Of a DNA stretch of 64,000 nucleotides, positions 16,425-24,806 are shown one piece after another (the first letter of the stretch is position 1; every line of letters begins with the position of its first letter). Source of the DNA: Halobacteriales archaeon QS_1_68_20 (lineage in GTDB: Archaea; Halobacteriota; Halobacteria; Halobacteriales; PXRE01); the NCBI GenBank assembly GCA_003021085.1, contig PXRE01000014.1, forward strand, positions 80,528-144,527, read 5' to 3'. The notes below the pieces were generated by a model. The model was not told the origin of the DNA. It saw only the letters and a list, made by a program, of their open reading frames with translations, and did not search any database. The position numbers and the translations under genes are program-made.

Positions 16425-16853
16425 TCACTCGGGCAACGCCTCGCGGGCGTTCTCCACGGCAGCGGCTTTGTTCGCCGGGTAGGCCTCGACCTTCGCGCGA
16501 AAGTTGATGCCCTCGCCCTGCCTGACCTCGCCGCCGTAGGCCGCCTGCTTGTCGAACCGCAGGAACAGCGAGCAGTTGTCGTCGACCCGCTGGTCCAGTT
16601 CGTCGTGGATCTCCCGGCGACTGTCCTCGTCCAGTTCCGCGACCCGTTCGAGGACGTGCCGGACGTCGTCGGCGTTCTCGACCCGCGCCGAGAGGACGAG
16701 GATGCGGTCGCCGTGGTGGCCCTCCGACTCCGCGCGCTCGACGGAATGGTCCTCCGGCAGGAACGTCCGCAGGGCCTGCTCGACGCGCTCGTCGTCCTCC
16801 GTGGCGTAGCAGAACGCCCGCAGGTCGACGTAGTGGAAGGGGACGGCGGCCAT
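16425..16853 (-). CDS. RNA-binding protein related to exosome subunits (COG1325-like)
   Basis: The 142-residue product, MAAVPFHYVDLRAFCYATED then DDERVEQALRTFLP, matches the archaeal RNA-binding COG1325 family: a ferredoxin-like fold with conserved HHGDRILVLSARVE and SLFLRFDKQAA. Such proteins are annotated as exosome-associated. An in-frame GTG at 16868 would make the start overlap the stop of the upstream gene (16865) by ATGA-type coupling, but the ATG at 16853 matches the family N-terminus. The two genes are clearly an operon. Confidence 0.78.
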   Translation of the reverse strand: MAAVPFHYVDLRAFCYATEDDERVEQALRTFLPEDHSVERAESEGHHGDRILVLSARVENADDVRHVLERVAELDEDSRREIHDELDQRVDDNCSLFLRFDKQAAYGGEVRQGEGINFRAKVEAYPANKAAAVENAREALPE

Positions 16854-16864
16854 CGCCCGATCTC

Positions 16865-17053
16865 TCACTCCGCGTCGTCGGCGGCTTCCAGTTGCTCCTC
16901 GGGGACGCCCGTCTCCTGGCCCTCCTCGAAGCTGACCGTGTAGGTGGAGTCGCCGAACATGGTGTCCATCACCTGCGTGACGGTGCCCTCCTCGCCGTCG
17001 AACTCGCTGTGCTTGTCGTGCAGTACGACCCTGTCGTCTTCCTCGAAGCTCAT
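16865..17053 (-). CDS. Small acidic protein, KOW-like fold
   Basis: The 62-residue product (MSFEEDDRVVLHDKHSEFDG, EEGTVTQVMD, then STYTVSFEEG) has the alternating short strands of a KOW/SH3-like barrel as in small haloarchaeal regulators of the DUF1918-like type. It sits just upstream of the exosome-related gene with overlapping ends and so may act with RNA metabolism. No catalytic residues are seen. Confidence 0.6.
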   Translation of the reverse strand: MSFEEDDRVVLHDKHSEFDGEEGTVTQVMDTMFGDSTYTVSFEEGQETGVPEEQLEAADDAE

Positions 17054-17163
17054 GTCCCCGAGTAGCCCGCCTCCGCTAAAAAGGCGACTGGTTCGGGCCG
17101 CCGGTCGACGGTCGAGGCCCTGCCGCCCCGGACGAGAGCCGGGACGGCCCCGTGGAACTACGG

Positions 17164-18102
17164 TCAGACCGAGTCCGCGACCTCCAGCAGTTCCTGGTAG
17201 CGGTTGCGGATCGTCACCTCCGACACCTCGGTGGCGTCGCTGACCTCTGCCTGGGTGACCGACTCGTTGGTGAGCCGCGGCGCCACGTACAGCGCCGCCG
17301 CGGCCATCCCGACGGGGCTCTTGCCGCTGTGTACCCCCTCGGCTTTGGCGTCACGCAGGAGGTCGCGGGCCAGCATCCGCGCCTCGCTGGAGACGTCCAG
17401 TTCCGAGGCGAACCGTTCGACGTACTCTTCGGGGTCGGCCGGTTCGATGGCCAGGCCGAGTTCGCGGGCCAGGTACCGGTAGGTCCGCTGGACCTCCGTG
17501 CGGTCGACCCGGCTGACGCCCTCGAACTCGTCGAGCGAGCGCGGGACCGACGCTTGCCGGGCGGCGGCGTACAGCGCGGCCGTCGCCATCCCTTCGATGG
17601 AGCGGCCAGGGAGCAGGTCCTCCTCCAGCGCGCGCCGGTAGACGACCGACGCCGACTCCCTGACGGTCTCGGGCAGGCCCAGCGCGGAGGCCATGCGATC
17701 GATCTCGCCGAGCGCCTGTTTGAGGTTGCGCTCGCGGGCGTTCCGGGTGCGGAACCGTTCGTCCCACGTCCGGAGCCGCCGGAGCGTCTCGCGGCGCTCG
17801 CCGGTGATCGGCTGGCCGTACCCGTCCTCGTTCTTCCACCCGACGGTCGTCGACAGCCCCCGGTCGTGCAACAGCTCGGTGGTCGGTGCCCCGACGCGGC
17901 TCTTGGCGTCTCTCTCCTCGGCGTCGAACGCGCGCCATTCCGGGCCGCGATCGATCTCGTCGGCACTGACGACCAGCCCACAGTCCTCGCAGACGCGCTC
18001 CGCACGGGACTCGGCCTCGACGATCGAACCGTCACACTCCGGGCACGCCGGGCCCTCGGTCGCTCGCTCGCGGTCGTCCGTCCGTTCGATGGTCCGGGTC
18101 AT
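17164..18102 (-). CDS. tfb: Transcription initiation factor TFB
   Basis: The 312-residue product has an N-terminal zinc ribbon (CPECDGS at about 20 and CEDCGLVV at about 38), the B-linker (RGPEWRAFDAEE, then GAPTTELLHDRGLSTTVGW) and two cyclin repeats (AASALGLPETVRESAS region and SSEARMLARDLL, with TNESVTQAEVSDATEVSE as the DNA-recognition end). It recruits RNA polymerase to TBP-bound promoters. Haloarchaea have several TFB copies that direct different gene sets. The start at 18102 begins the conserved MTRTIERTD; a longer upstream frame is Arg-rich and not conserved. Confidence 0.95.
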   Translation of the reverse strand: MTRTIERTDDRERATEGPACPECDGSIVEAESRAERVCEDCGLVVSADEIDRGPEWRAFDAEERDAKSRVGAPTTELLHDRGLSTTVGWKNEDGYGQPITGERRETLRRLRTWDERFRTRNARERNLKQALGEIDRMASALGLPETVRESASVVYRRALEEDLLPGRSIEGMATAALYAAARQASVPRSLDEFEGVSRVDRTEVQRTYRYLARELGLAIEPADPEEYVERFASELDVSSEARMLARDLLRDAKAEGVHSGKSPVGMAAAALYVAPRLTNESVTQAEVSDATEVSEVTIRNRYQELLEVADSV

Positions 18103-18338
18103 GGTGTACGTGAGCCGGCCAACGGTCTTCGGGGTCCGTCTGGACCTTCTGACCGAAGATACCTTAGTGTTTCGCCAACGCCAATTTTCGATAGCCGAAT
18201 TTCTTTTCCGCCGTACCGTCAGGGAGTTCGCCGTCCCCGTTCTCGACCACTCCGAAGAATTATCCCGTGGACGCACCAATCCGGTGGCATGACCAGTTTC
18301 CGCACGTACCGGACGCACCGGCCCCGCCCGGGCGAACC

Positions 18339-18896
18339 ATGACCACCGTCGACGAACTGTCGTACCTCGCCGAAGAGGCCCGGCGCGCGTCCGAACGGCT
18401 CTACCACGACATGCGCGAGCGCCACGGCGAGGTCATGGAACCGGAACTCGTCCGCCGGGTGTCCCGGCCGCACTTCCGGCGAGCGGTCGACCGCGGGAGC
18501 GAGTCCGGCAGTCCCTACGGCGTCCACACCATCGTCTACCGGGAGTTGGGCGACCTCCTGCTGGTCCGGCACGAACCGGTCGACATGTGGGTGCTCCCCG
18601 GCGGCGAGGTCGGTGCCGAGGAGTCCTTCCGGGAGGCCGCCGCCCGGGAACTCCGGGAGGAGGCCGGCGTCGAGGCCGAGTACGACGGCCTGGCGATGCT
18701 GCTGGACGTGACGATCCACTGCGGCGACTACGAGACCGCGGGGTACGTTCCCGTCTACGCCGCAGAGGCCACTACCGACGAACCCGAGGTGAGCGACCCC
18801 GACGGCGAGATCACGGACGCGCAGTGGTTCGACGAGTTGCCCGAGGACACCCGCGACCGCTGGGCCATCGAAGAGTGGCGCGAGCGGAAACTCTAG
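18339..18896 (+). CDS. Nudix hydrolase
   Basis: The 185-residue product has a complete Nudix box (GGEVGAEESFREAAARELRE then EAG, about residues 88-111) in a Nudix domain that starts at SPYGVHTIVYRELGDLLLV. The N-terminal 65 residues are a helical extension (SYLAEEARRASERLYHDMRE) as in haloarchaeal homologues. It hydrolyses a nucleoside diphosphate linked to another group; the substrate cannot be told. The ATG at 18339 was preferred over the upstream one because of the conserved start. The stop overlaps the convergent gene by four bases. Confidence 0.9.
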   Translation: MTTVDELSYLAEEARRASERLYHDMRERHGEVMEPELVRRVSRPHFRRAVDRGSESGSPYGVHTIVYRELGDLLLVRHEPVDMWVLPGGEVGAEESFREAAARELREEAGVEAEYDGLAMLLDVTIHCGDYETAGYVPVYAAEATTDEPEVSDPDGEITDAQWFDELPEDTRDRWAIEEWRERKL

Positions 18897-19714
18897 GCGG
18901 GTTCCCCGAACGACTCGCCTTCGTTGGCCTGTAACCGCCTGACGGCGGCGCGAGCGTTGCCGGCGTCGTAGCCGAACACCACGTTCTCCCCGTAGGCGTC
19001 CGCGACTTCCGCCGCCTTCACGAGGTTCTCGACGTCCACGTCGACGGCGTACAGTTCGACGCTGAACGGGGCGGGGAGCAGGTCCGCGAAGCCGCTGGCG
19101 ATGGTCTTCAGCCAGTAGGTCGTCGAGTAGGCCATGTCATACAGCGGGACGACGAACTCGTCGACGTGGGTCGAGAGGGCGTCGACGTCGATGCCCGCCC
19201 GCTCGTAGAGGTGGCCGGGATACGGGTCGGGGAACAACGTGAGGTAGACGCGCCCCGGGATGCGGTCTGCCGCTTCTGCCACGAACGACTCGATGACGGA
19301 GGCGCGCCACGCCTGGCGATCCTCGTAGTCGCTCGCGGCGAAGCGCTCGTCACAGCGGTCGCAGTGGCAGTACTCCGGGCGGGCGAAGCCGACGTCGTCC
19401 AGGCGCACGTCGCCGTTGGCCTCGGCGCAGGCCTCGATTATCGAGAGCATCCCCTCGCGGTAGTCGTCGTTGGTCGGACAGACGTACGTCCAGTCGAAGT
19501 ACGTGCGCTCGCGGGTGGCAGGATTGCCCTCGTCGTCGACGGAGACCAATCCGGGGTCGTCGGCGGCGTTGTTGTCCCCGAAACAGGAGACCATGTTCAC
19601 GGCGCCCGGCACGGGTTCGGTCTGGCGGCCGGTCACGTCCTTGACCTCGTAGAAGGGGAGGTCGAACTCCGGCCACTCCGTCTCCTCGACGTTCCGCGTC
19701 ACGACGCCGTACAT
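18893..19714 (-). CDS. Putative TIM-barrel protein with CxCxxC cluster
   Basis: The 273-residue product (MYGVVTRNVEETEWPEFDLP) has alternating strands and helices of a TIM barrel like glycoside-hydrolase-type proteins: FDWTYVCPTNDDYREGML, LDDVGFARPEYCHCDRCDER (a CxCxxC cluster after the central strand), VYLTLFPDPYPGHLYE and VDEFVVPLYDMAYSTTYWL. The Asp/Glu residues at strand ends could be catalytic, but I cannot assign them. A longer in-frame start at 19789 exists, but MYGVVTRN begins the first strand. Function unknown; convergent with the Nudix gene. Confidence 0.55.
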   Translation of the reverse strand: MYGVVTRNVEETEWPEFDLPFYEVKDVTGRQTEPVPGAVNMVSCFGDNNAADDPGLVSVDDEGNPATRERTYFDWTYVCPTNDDYREGMLSIIEACAEANGDVRLDDVGFARPEYCHCDRCDERFAASDYEDRQAWRASVIESFVAEAADRIPGRVYLTLFPDPYPGHLYERAGIDVDALSTHVDEFVVPLYDMAYSTTYWLKTIASGFADLLPAPFSVELYAVDVDVENLVKAAEVADAYGENVVFGYDAGNARAAVRRLQANEGESFGEPA

Positions 19715-19799
19715 GCCCGCCCATCGGGGGCGACCCGTGGTAAGTAGTTCGTTCCCGGATCCACCCCGTCCGCTTTCGGGCCGCATCACCGTCCAATCG

Positions 19800-19868
19800 T
19801 TTTACATTCTTTAGATATATCAGTAGAATTATTTTATAATTTATACTAAGAAAGTATTTTACCTAACT
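19800..19868. promoter_or_regulatory. AT-rich leader of the short Cys-tail gene
   Basis: This 69-base stretch is much more AT-rich than the flanking genes (for example ATTATTTTATAATTTATACT near 19830-19849) and lies directly upstream of the Tat/Cys peptide gene. A TATA-like element about 55 bases before the ATG would give a short leader. The other two Cys-tail genes also follow AT-rich leaders. Confidence 0.4.
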
Positions 19869-19898
19869 TTGTGCAAATTGACCACGGGGGTACGAAAG

Positions 19899-20120
19899 AT
19901 GAACCGACGAAAGCTCCTCAAGCGTCTCGGTGCCGCGAGTACCGTCGCCATCGCCGCCGGTACGGCGAGTGCGAACCGCCAGGACACGCCCTACACGGGG
20001 TCGGGCCAGCTGCAAGTGAAGCTCCCCGACACCGACGAGGTCGTGACCCTGGACGACGACTGCATCTGCGAGGACGGGTGTACCAGTTGTTACTGTCCGT
20101 GTGACGCCTGTCTCTGTTGA
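19899..20120 (+). CDS. Short Tat-exported peptide with cysteine-packed tail
   Basis: The 73-residue product starts with a Tat signal (MNRRKLLKRLGAASTVAIAA, then GTASA) with an AxA cleavage site near residue 25, then a short strand-like region (GQLQVKLPDTDEVVTL) and a tail with 8 cysteines in the last 19 residues (residues 55-73), ending in CLC. The layout is a miniature of the 249-residue protein at 3.4 kb. I chose the ATG at 19899 so that the twin arginines are near the start. It could be a disulfide- or metal-bound secreted peptide; no family is recognised. Confidence 0.65.
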   Translation: MNRRKLLKRLGAASTVAIAAGTASANRQDTPYTGSGQLQVKLPDTDEVVTLDDDCICEDGCTSCYCPCDACLC

Positions 20121-20209
20121 CCGTCGCCGTGACCGGGCATCGGCCTCCGGACGACCGTTTTTTGCGGGACCGTCGGACCGATCTCGACGGGGCGTACGGC
20201 GACTGCTGG

Positions 20210-20671
20210 CTACTCCACCGCGAGGTGGGCGGCGATGTCCTCGCGGACGATGGTCTCGCAGTACGCACAGCGGACGCCGTCGTCCAGCACCGAGAATCGG
20301 GTCTCGACGGGTTCGTCCGCGTTGGTGATGCAGTCCGGCGTCGGGCACTCCAGGACGCCGATCACCCTGTCGGGCCGCTCGACGGACTGCTTGTCGACCA
20401 CCTCGAAGTCACGGACGATGTTGATGGTCGCCTCGGGGGCGATCAGCGAGAGGACCTCGACCTCGTCCTGGCTCAACTCGCGGTCCTCGACCTTGACGAC
20501 GTCCTTGCGGCCGAGGCGCTCGCTGGGGACGTTCATCCCGACCGAGACCGTCTCGCCGCCGGCGCCGTCGATGCCGAGGACGGCCAGGACGTTCAGCGCC
20601 TGCCCGGCGGTGACGTGGTCGACGACGGTGCCGTTCTCGATCTTGCTGACGCGGAGTTGCCGGTCGCTCAT
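20210..20671 (-). CDS. pyrI: Aspartate carbamoyltransferase regulatory subunit
   Basis: The 153-residue product ([20 protein letters not shown]) has the nucleotide-binding domain of PyrI and a C-terminal zinc domain with [13 protein letters not shown] and CAYCE, the four-Cys site that docks on PyrB. It binds CTP/ATP and controls the catalytic trimers allosterically. It overlaps pyrB by ATGA (20668-20671), so the two are translationally coupled. Length is normal. Confidence 0.96.
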   Translation of the reverse strand: MSDRQLRVSKIENGTVVDHVTAGQALNVLAVLGIDGAGGETVSVGMNVPSERLGRKDVVKVEDRELSQDEVEVLSLIAPEATINIVRDFEVVDKQSVERPDRVIGVLECPTPDCITNADEPVETRFSVLDDGVRCAYCETIVREDIAAHLAVE

Positions 20672-21579
20672 GATTCCTCCAGGAGCAGGTCCAGCAGCGC
20701 CATGCGGACGGGGACGCCGTTGTGCGCCTGCTGGAAGTAGCGGGCGTGGTCGGTCCGGTCGACGTCCGGTGCGATCTCGTCGACCCGCGGCAGGGGGTGT
20801 AGCACCACGAGATCGTCGTCCGCGGCGGCCAACGTCTCCTCGTCGATCCTGTACTGCCCGGCGACCGCACGGTACTCGTCCTCGCCGGGGAACCGCTCGC
20901 GCTGGATGCGCGTGACGTAGAGGGCGTCCAGCGACGGCAGAACGTCCGACAGGTCGGCGTGTTCCTGCACACTGGCGCCCGCCTCGTGGAGGTCGTAGCG
21001 AACCCCGCGCGGGAGTCGCAACGACTCGGGGCTGACGAAGTGCTGGTCGACGTCGAAGTTCGCCAGCGCGTGCGCCAGCGAGTGAACCGTCCGGCCGTAC
21101 TTCAGGTCGCCGACGATGCCGATGGACAGGCCGTCCAGGCGCGCGTTCTCCCGGAGCGTGTACAGGTCCAGCAGCGTCTGGGAGGGGTGGTGGCCCGCCC
21201 CGTCGCCGGCGTTGACGACTGGGACGCCCACGTACTCGCTGGCCATCTTCGCCGCGCCCTTCCGGGGGTGCCGGAGGACGATGGCGTCGGCGTACCCCTC
21301 GACGACGCGGACGGTGTCCGCCAGGCTCTCGCCCTTCTCGACGCTGGTTGACTCGACGTGACCCATGTCCACCACGTCGCCGCCCATCCGTTTCATCGCG
21401 GTCTCGAAGCTCATCTTCGTCCGGGTGCTCGGCTCGAAGAAACACAGCGCCAGCAGTTCGTCGGCGTGGCGCTCCCGCACGGCCGCGGGGTCGGCGTCCA
21501 TCTCTGCGGCGCGGTCGAGGACTGCTTCGATCTCCCCCCTGGAGAGCTGTTTCGTCGTGAGCAGGTGGTCCTGCCGCAT
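20668..21579 (-). CDS. pyrB: Aspartate carbamoyltransferase catalytic subunit
   Basis: The 303-residue product has the carbamoyl-phosphate loop [20 protein letters not shown] (STRT at about residues 48-51), the HPRKGAAK region, [13 protein letters not shown] and the HPLPRVDEI signature of ATCases. It joins carbamoyl phosphate and aspartate in pyrimidine synthesis. The start at 21579 (MRQDHLLT) fits the family; the longer frame is not conserved. It forms an operon with pyrI by overlap and is divergent from gatC. Confidence 0.96.
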   Translation of the reverse strand: MRQDHLLTTKQLSRGEIEAVLDRAAEMDADPAAVRERHADELLALCFFEPSTRTKMSFETAMKRMGGDVVDMGHVESTSVEKGESLADTVRVVEGYADAIVLRHPRKGAAKMASEYVGVPVVNAGDGAGHHPSQTLLDLYTLRENARLDGLSIGIVGDLKYGRTVHSLAHALANFDVDQHFVSPESLRLPRGVRYDLHEAGASVQEHADLSDVLPSLDALYVTRIQRERFPGEDEYRAVAGQYRIDEETLAAADDDLVVLHPLPRVDEIAPDVDRTDHARYFQQAHNGVPVRMALLDLLLEES

Positions 21580-21824
21580 CACGAACTGGTGGTCCCCGCG
21601 GACCCTTGAACTTCCCGCAACGTGGTCCGCAGGTGAAACCAAGGTGCCCGAGTGGCGGTCCCGGTGTCCGCTTGGCAGCGACCAGAGAGCCACCGCTCAC
21701 CTCCGTTCGCGGGCGTCCAGTGCACCAGGCGTGGGCAAACCGGATTGCGGTGTGACTCGACCCCCGTTTCGTCGCCAGCGACCGTATCGAAACCCTTACT
21801 CCCGCTGCGGGGTTGGCTCCGGGC

Positions 21825-22103
21825 ATGAGCGACACGTCCGTCGATCCCGAGGAGGTCCGCCACGTCGCCGACCTCGCCCGGGTCGACCTCGACGAGGACG
21901 ACGTCGAACGGTTCGCCGAACAGTTCGGCGACATCCTCGCGTACTTCGAGACCCTCGACGAGGTGCCCGAGGTCGAGGCCGAACCGGATCTCGTGAACGT
22001 CATGCGCAGCGACGAGGTGGGTGAGTGCCTGAGCCAGGAGGAGGCGCTGGCCAACGCCCCCGAGACCGAGGACGGCTACTTCAAGGGGCCGAACGTCTCA
22101 TGA
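21825..22103 (+). CDS. gatC: Asp-tRNA(Asn)/Glu-tRNA(Gln) amidotransferase subunit C
   Basis: The 92-residue product (MSDTSVDPEEVRHVADLARV) has the GatC clamp helices, with the conserved LARVDLDEDDVERFAEQFGD, the DILAYFETLDEVD-like motif and a tail region DGYFKGPNV. It wraps GatA against GatB in the amidotransferase that corrects mischarged tRNA. The start at 21825 matches the family. gatA follows 70 bases downstream on the same strand and they are probably cotranscribed. Confidence 0.92.
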   Translation: MSDTSVDPEEVRHVADLARVDLDEDDVERFAEQFGDILAYFETLDEVPEVEAEPDLVNVMRSDEVGECLSQEEALANAPETEDGYFKGPNVS

Positions 22104-22173
22104 CCGCCGAATCACTCGTCGCCAGCCGGCGACTCGCGCTTCGTGCTCACGCTCGCCACCGGAGGTGTCTCGC

Positions 22174-23463
22174 GTGACCGACCTCAACGCCTTCGTCACC
22201 CGCGAGCGCGTCGAGGGTGCCGAGGACGGCCCCCTCGCCGGCAAGACCGTCGCCGTCAAGGACAACATCTCCACGGAGGGCGTGGCGACGACCTGCGGAT
22301 CGGACATGCTGGCGGACTACGTGCCCCCCTACGACGCCACCGTCGTCCAGCGCCTGAAGGACGCGGGCGCGACCATCGTCGGGAAGGCCAACATGGACGA
22401 GTTCGGGATGGGCACGACCACCGAGACCTCCGCCTTCGGCCCGACGCTGAACCCCCACGACGAGGACCGCGTCCCCGGTGGCTCGTCCGGCGGGTCGGCG
22501 GCCGCCGTCGCCGCGGACGAGGCCGACCTCGCACTCGGGTCGGACACCGGCGGGTCGATCCGCTGTCCGGCGGCGTTCTGCGGCGTCGTCGGCATCAAGC
22601 CCACCTACGGCCTCGTCTCGCGGTACGGCCTCGTCGCGTACGCCAACTCCCTGGAACAGATCGGTCCCATGGCGCCGACCGTCGAGGAGGCCGCCGCGCT
22701 ACTGGACGTAATCGCCGGCCCCGACGAGCGCGACGCCACCACCCGCTACGACACCCGCGACGGCCACCCCACCGAGGAGACGACCTACGCCGACGCCGTC
22801 GACGGCGACGTCGAGGGCCTGGAGATCGGCGTCCCCACGGAACTGGTCGAGGGTGCAGACGAGGCCGTCACCGAGACGTTCTGGGACGCCCTGGCCGACC
22901 TCGAAGCCGCTGGCGCCACCTACGAGGAGGTCAGCCTCCCTTCCGTCGAGCACGCCGTCGAGGCCTACTACGTCATCGCCATGTCCGAGGCCTCTTCGAA
23001 CCTCGCGCGGTTCGATGGGGTACGCTACGGCAGTTCGGGCGGGTTCGACGGCAACTGGAACGAGGCGTTCTCGGAGGCCCGCTCGGAGGGCTTCGGCGAG
23101 GAGGTCAAGCGCCGCATCCTGCTGGGCACGTACGCCCTCTCGGCGGGCTACCACGACAAGTACTACAAGCAGGCCCAGGACGCCCGCTCGTGGCTCAAGC
23201 GGGACTTCGACGAGGCGTTCGAGGAAGTGGACGTGCTGGCCTCGCCGACGATGCCCGTCCTCCCGATGGAACTCGGCGAGAGCCTGGAGGACCCCCTGAC
23301 GATGTACCTCGCGGACGCCAACACCGTCCCCGTCAACCTGGCGAACCTCCCGGCCATCTCGGTGCCCGCGGGGAAAGCCGACGGCCTGCCGGTCGGCCTC
23401 CAGCTCACGGGGCCGAAGTTCGGCGAGGAGACGGTGATCCGGGCGGGGAGCGCGCTGGCGTAA
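22174..23463 (+). CDS. gatA: Asp-tRNA(Asn)/Glu-tRNA(Gln) amidotransferase subunit A
   Basis: About 429 residues with the amidase signature: the catalytic Lys in VAVKDNIST, the first Ser in GGSIRCPAAF, and the nucleophile region DRVPGGSSGGSAAAVAADEA. It is the glutaminase subunit that frees ammonia for GatB. A GGAGG at 22161-22165 lies well before the GTG at 22174 and supports that start; a GTG at 22165 would be the longer choice. It is slightly shorter than bacterial GatA but normal for haloarchaea. gatB is not in the window. Confidence 0.93.
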   Translation: MTDLNAFVTRERVEGAEDGPLAGKTVAVKDNISTEGVATTCGSDMLADYVPPYDATVVQRLKDAGATIVGKANMDEFGMGTTTETSAFGPTLNPHDEDRVPGGSSGGSAAAVAADEADLALGSDTGGSIRCPAAFCGVVGIKPTYGLVSRYGLVAYANSLEQIGPMAPTVEEAAALLDVIAGPDERDATTRYDTRDGHPTEETTYADAVDGDVEGLEIGVPTELVEGADEAVTETFWDALADLEAAGATYEEVSLPSVEHAVEAYYVIAMSEASSNLARFDGVRYGSSGGFDGNWNEAFSEARSEGFGEEVKRRILLGTYALSAGYHDKYYKQAQDARSWLKRDFDEAFEEVDVLASPTMPVLPMELGESLEDPLTMYLADANTVPVNLANLPAISVPAGKADGLPVGLQLTGPKFGEETVIRAGSALA

Positions 23464-23497
23464 CGGTCCCATTTGGGAATGGGATAATCCGTATCAT

Positions 23498-23704
23498 TTG
23501 ATTTTTACTGTTGATGATGGTGATAATACGTACTTTGCGACAAGTGCAGACTCTGCTGGGGGTGATTCTGGAGGATCTCATTTTGATATCAACGCTGATG
23601 GAAATGCAGTTGTGGCTGGCATCCACTATGGAAATAATGGCAGTAGCGCCTTTGCAACCCCGATAGACCAAAGTTCAAGTGAATTCAACTTCGTAGTCCC
23701 ATAA
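23498..23704 (+). pseudogene. 3' fragment of a trypsin-like serine protease
   Basis: A 68-codon frame opening with TTG reads SADSAGGDSGGSHFDINADG and then VVAGIHYGNNG and SAFATPIDQ: the GDSGG active-site serine motif of chymotrypsin-family (S1) proteases, followed by the usual VxGIHYxG and ATPI strands. The His and Asp of the triad and the N-terminal half are absent, so this is the C-terminal end of a protease gene. Codons are AT-rich (GAT, AAT, TTT) unlike the surrounding genes, a mark of foreign origin. It begins straight after the stop of gatA, so an insertion or rearrangement boundary near 23464 is likely. Confidence 0.6.
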
Positions 23705-23768
23705 TATAGAGTTCACAATATGGCCTCTGAGCAGATTCTTAACAAGAGGAGGGTAATATTGCGTTAAG

Positions 23769-24375
23769 ATGAATCGCCGCCAGGCCCTCGCTTTCGTCGG
23801 TTCGGCCACCGCATCCTCGGTGGGTGTCTCGCAACGCTGGGATCCGACTCGCCGGACGGGTACCTCCGGCCGGACGACGATCCCGAGACGGTCCCCGAAG
23901 CCTTGCAGTGCGACCACGAGGAGTTCGAACGGTACGGTTCGTGGATCGACCCCGAGGAGTACAGTACGGCGACGCCGAGAGGGACGGTGACCGACTGTTC
24001 ACGTTGCGGGTGAACGACCTCACGTTCGAACGCGGCGACACCGTCGAAGTCACCCTGACCAACACGAGCGGTGAGGAACAGGGAATCGCGAACCCGGCGA
24101 AACTCAACGTCGAGGTCTACACCGAGGCCGGGTGGCAGGACGTCCGCGGCTGGAAGGACGGGTTCGCGCGACCGATAACGGACGAACTGCGGAACTTCCC
24201 CGCCGGAGCGAAACAGGAGTGGTCCTTCGAGTTCGACGAGGCGGGCGTCGTCGACCTGGGGTGGAACCCGGAGCAACTGACGGTGTGCCCGGGGTTGCCG
24301 GCGGGCCGCTACCGGTTCGCCAGCGCCGCGCCCGGGTTCCTCGACGTCGCGGTGGAGTTCGACCTCGTCGAGTGA
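23769..24375 (+). pseudogene. Putative lipoprotein, broken by two frameshifts
   Basis: Three frames read in order give one sensible protein: frame 1 MNRRQALAFVGSATASSVG; then frame 2 GCLATLGSDSPDGYLRPDD with a lipobox-like GGC and FERYGSWIDPEEY; then frame 3 QYGDAERDGDRLFTLRVNDL, GDTVEVTLTNTSGEEQGIAN, and the end EFDLVE at 24375. The breaks lie near 23820 and 23961. The last frame alone (from about 23962) encodes an immunoglobulin-like beta-sandwich as in haloarchaeal surface lipoproteins. As written no full-length protein can be made. Confidence 0.6.
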
Positions 24376-24427
24376 TTGGCGGGGCGTCGGCTACCCGGCG
24401 GAGTACTCCCAGAACCGCGATTCCGAC

Positions 24428-24781
24428 CTAGTACTCCTCGTAGGCCAGCGTCATGATCCACTGCGAGAAGGCGTCGCTGTTGGGGTCGACCTCCTCCTCG
24501 CCGATGAACGGCGAGAGCTTGTCCCCGGCCATCAGAAGCGAGAAGTCCAGGTCCCGGGGCGCGGGCGTCAGGTAGTAGGTGTTGTGGCCCTCGTAGACCG
24601 TCTCCTCGCGCTGGATGAGTCCCTGCTCGGCCAGCGAGTCGACGATCCGACTGCCCTTCCGCGAGGAGACCTCCAGTTCCTTCCAGAAGTCCGACTGGTG
24701 GATGCCTCCGGTGTCGCGGATCAACTCGAGTCCGCGGCGGTCGTCCTCCGAGAGGTCGGCCTCGGCGTCGGCGACGCTCAT
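24428..24781 (-). CDS. Winged-helix transcriptional regulator
   Basis: The 117-residue product (DLSEDDRRGLELIRDTGGIH) contains a MarR/Lrp-like winged helix with the recognition segment SRKGSRIVDSLAEQGLIQRE and a wing ending in NTYYLTPAP. The C-terminal 35 residues (PFIGEEEVDPNSDAFSQWIM) are not a known ligand domain. It lies upstream of the TANGO2-like gene by 25 bases in reverse order, that is, the TANGO2-like gene is transcribed toward it. Targets unknown. Confidence 0.78.
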   Translation of the reverse strand: MSVADAEADLSEDDRRGLELIRDTGGIHQSDFWKELEVSSRKGSRIVDSLAEQGLIQREETVYEGHNTYYLTPAPRDLDFSLLMAGDKLSPFIGEEEVDPNSDAFSQWIMTLAYEEY

Positions 24782-24806
24782 ACACGTATCACGTCGACCG
24801 GCCTGT

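Noticed and set aside
20210..22054. 614-codon minus-strand frame running through the pyrBI region
   Set aside because: Only the last part is pyrI; upstream of its ATG the frame is an Arg/Pro-rich shadow of pyrB and gatC in other frames.
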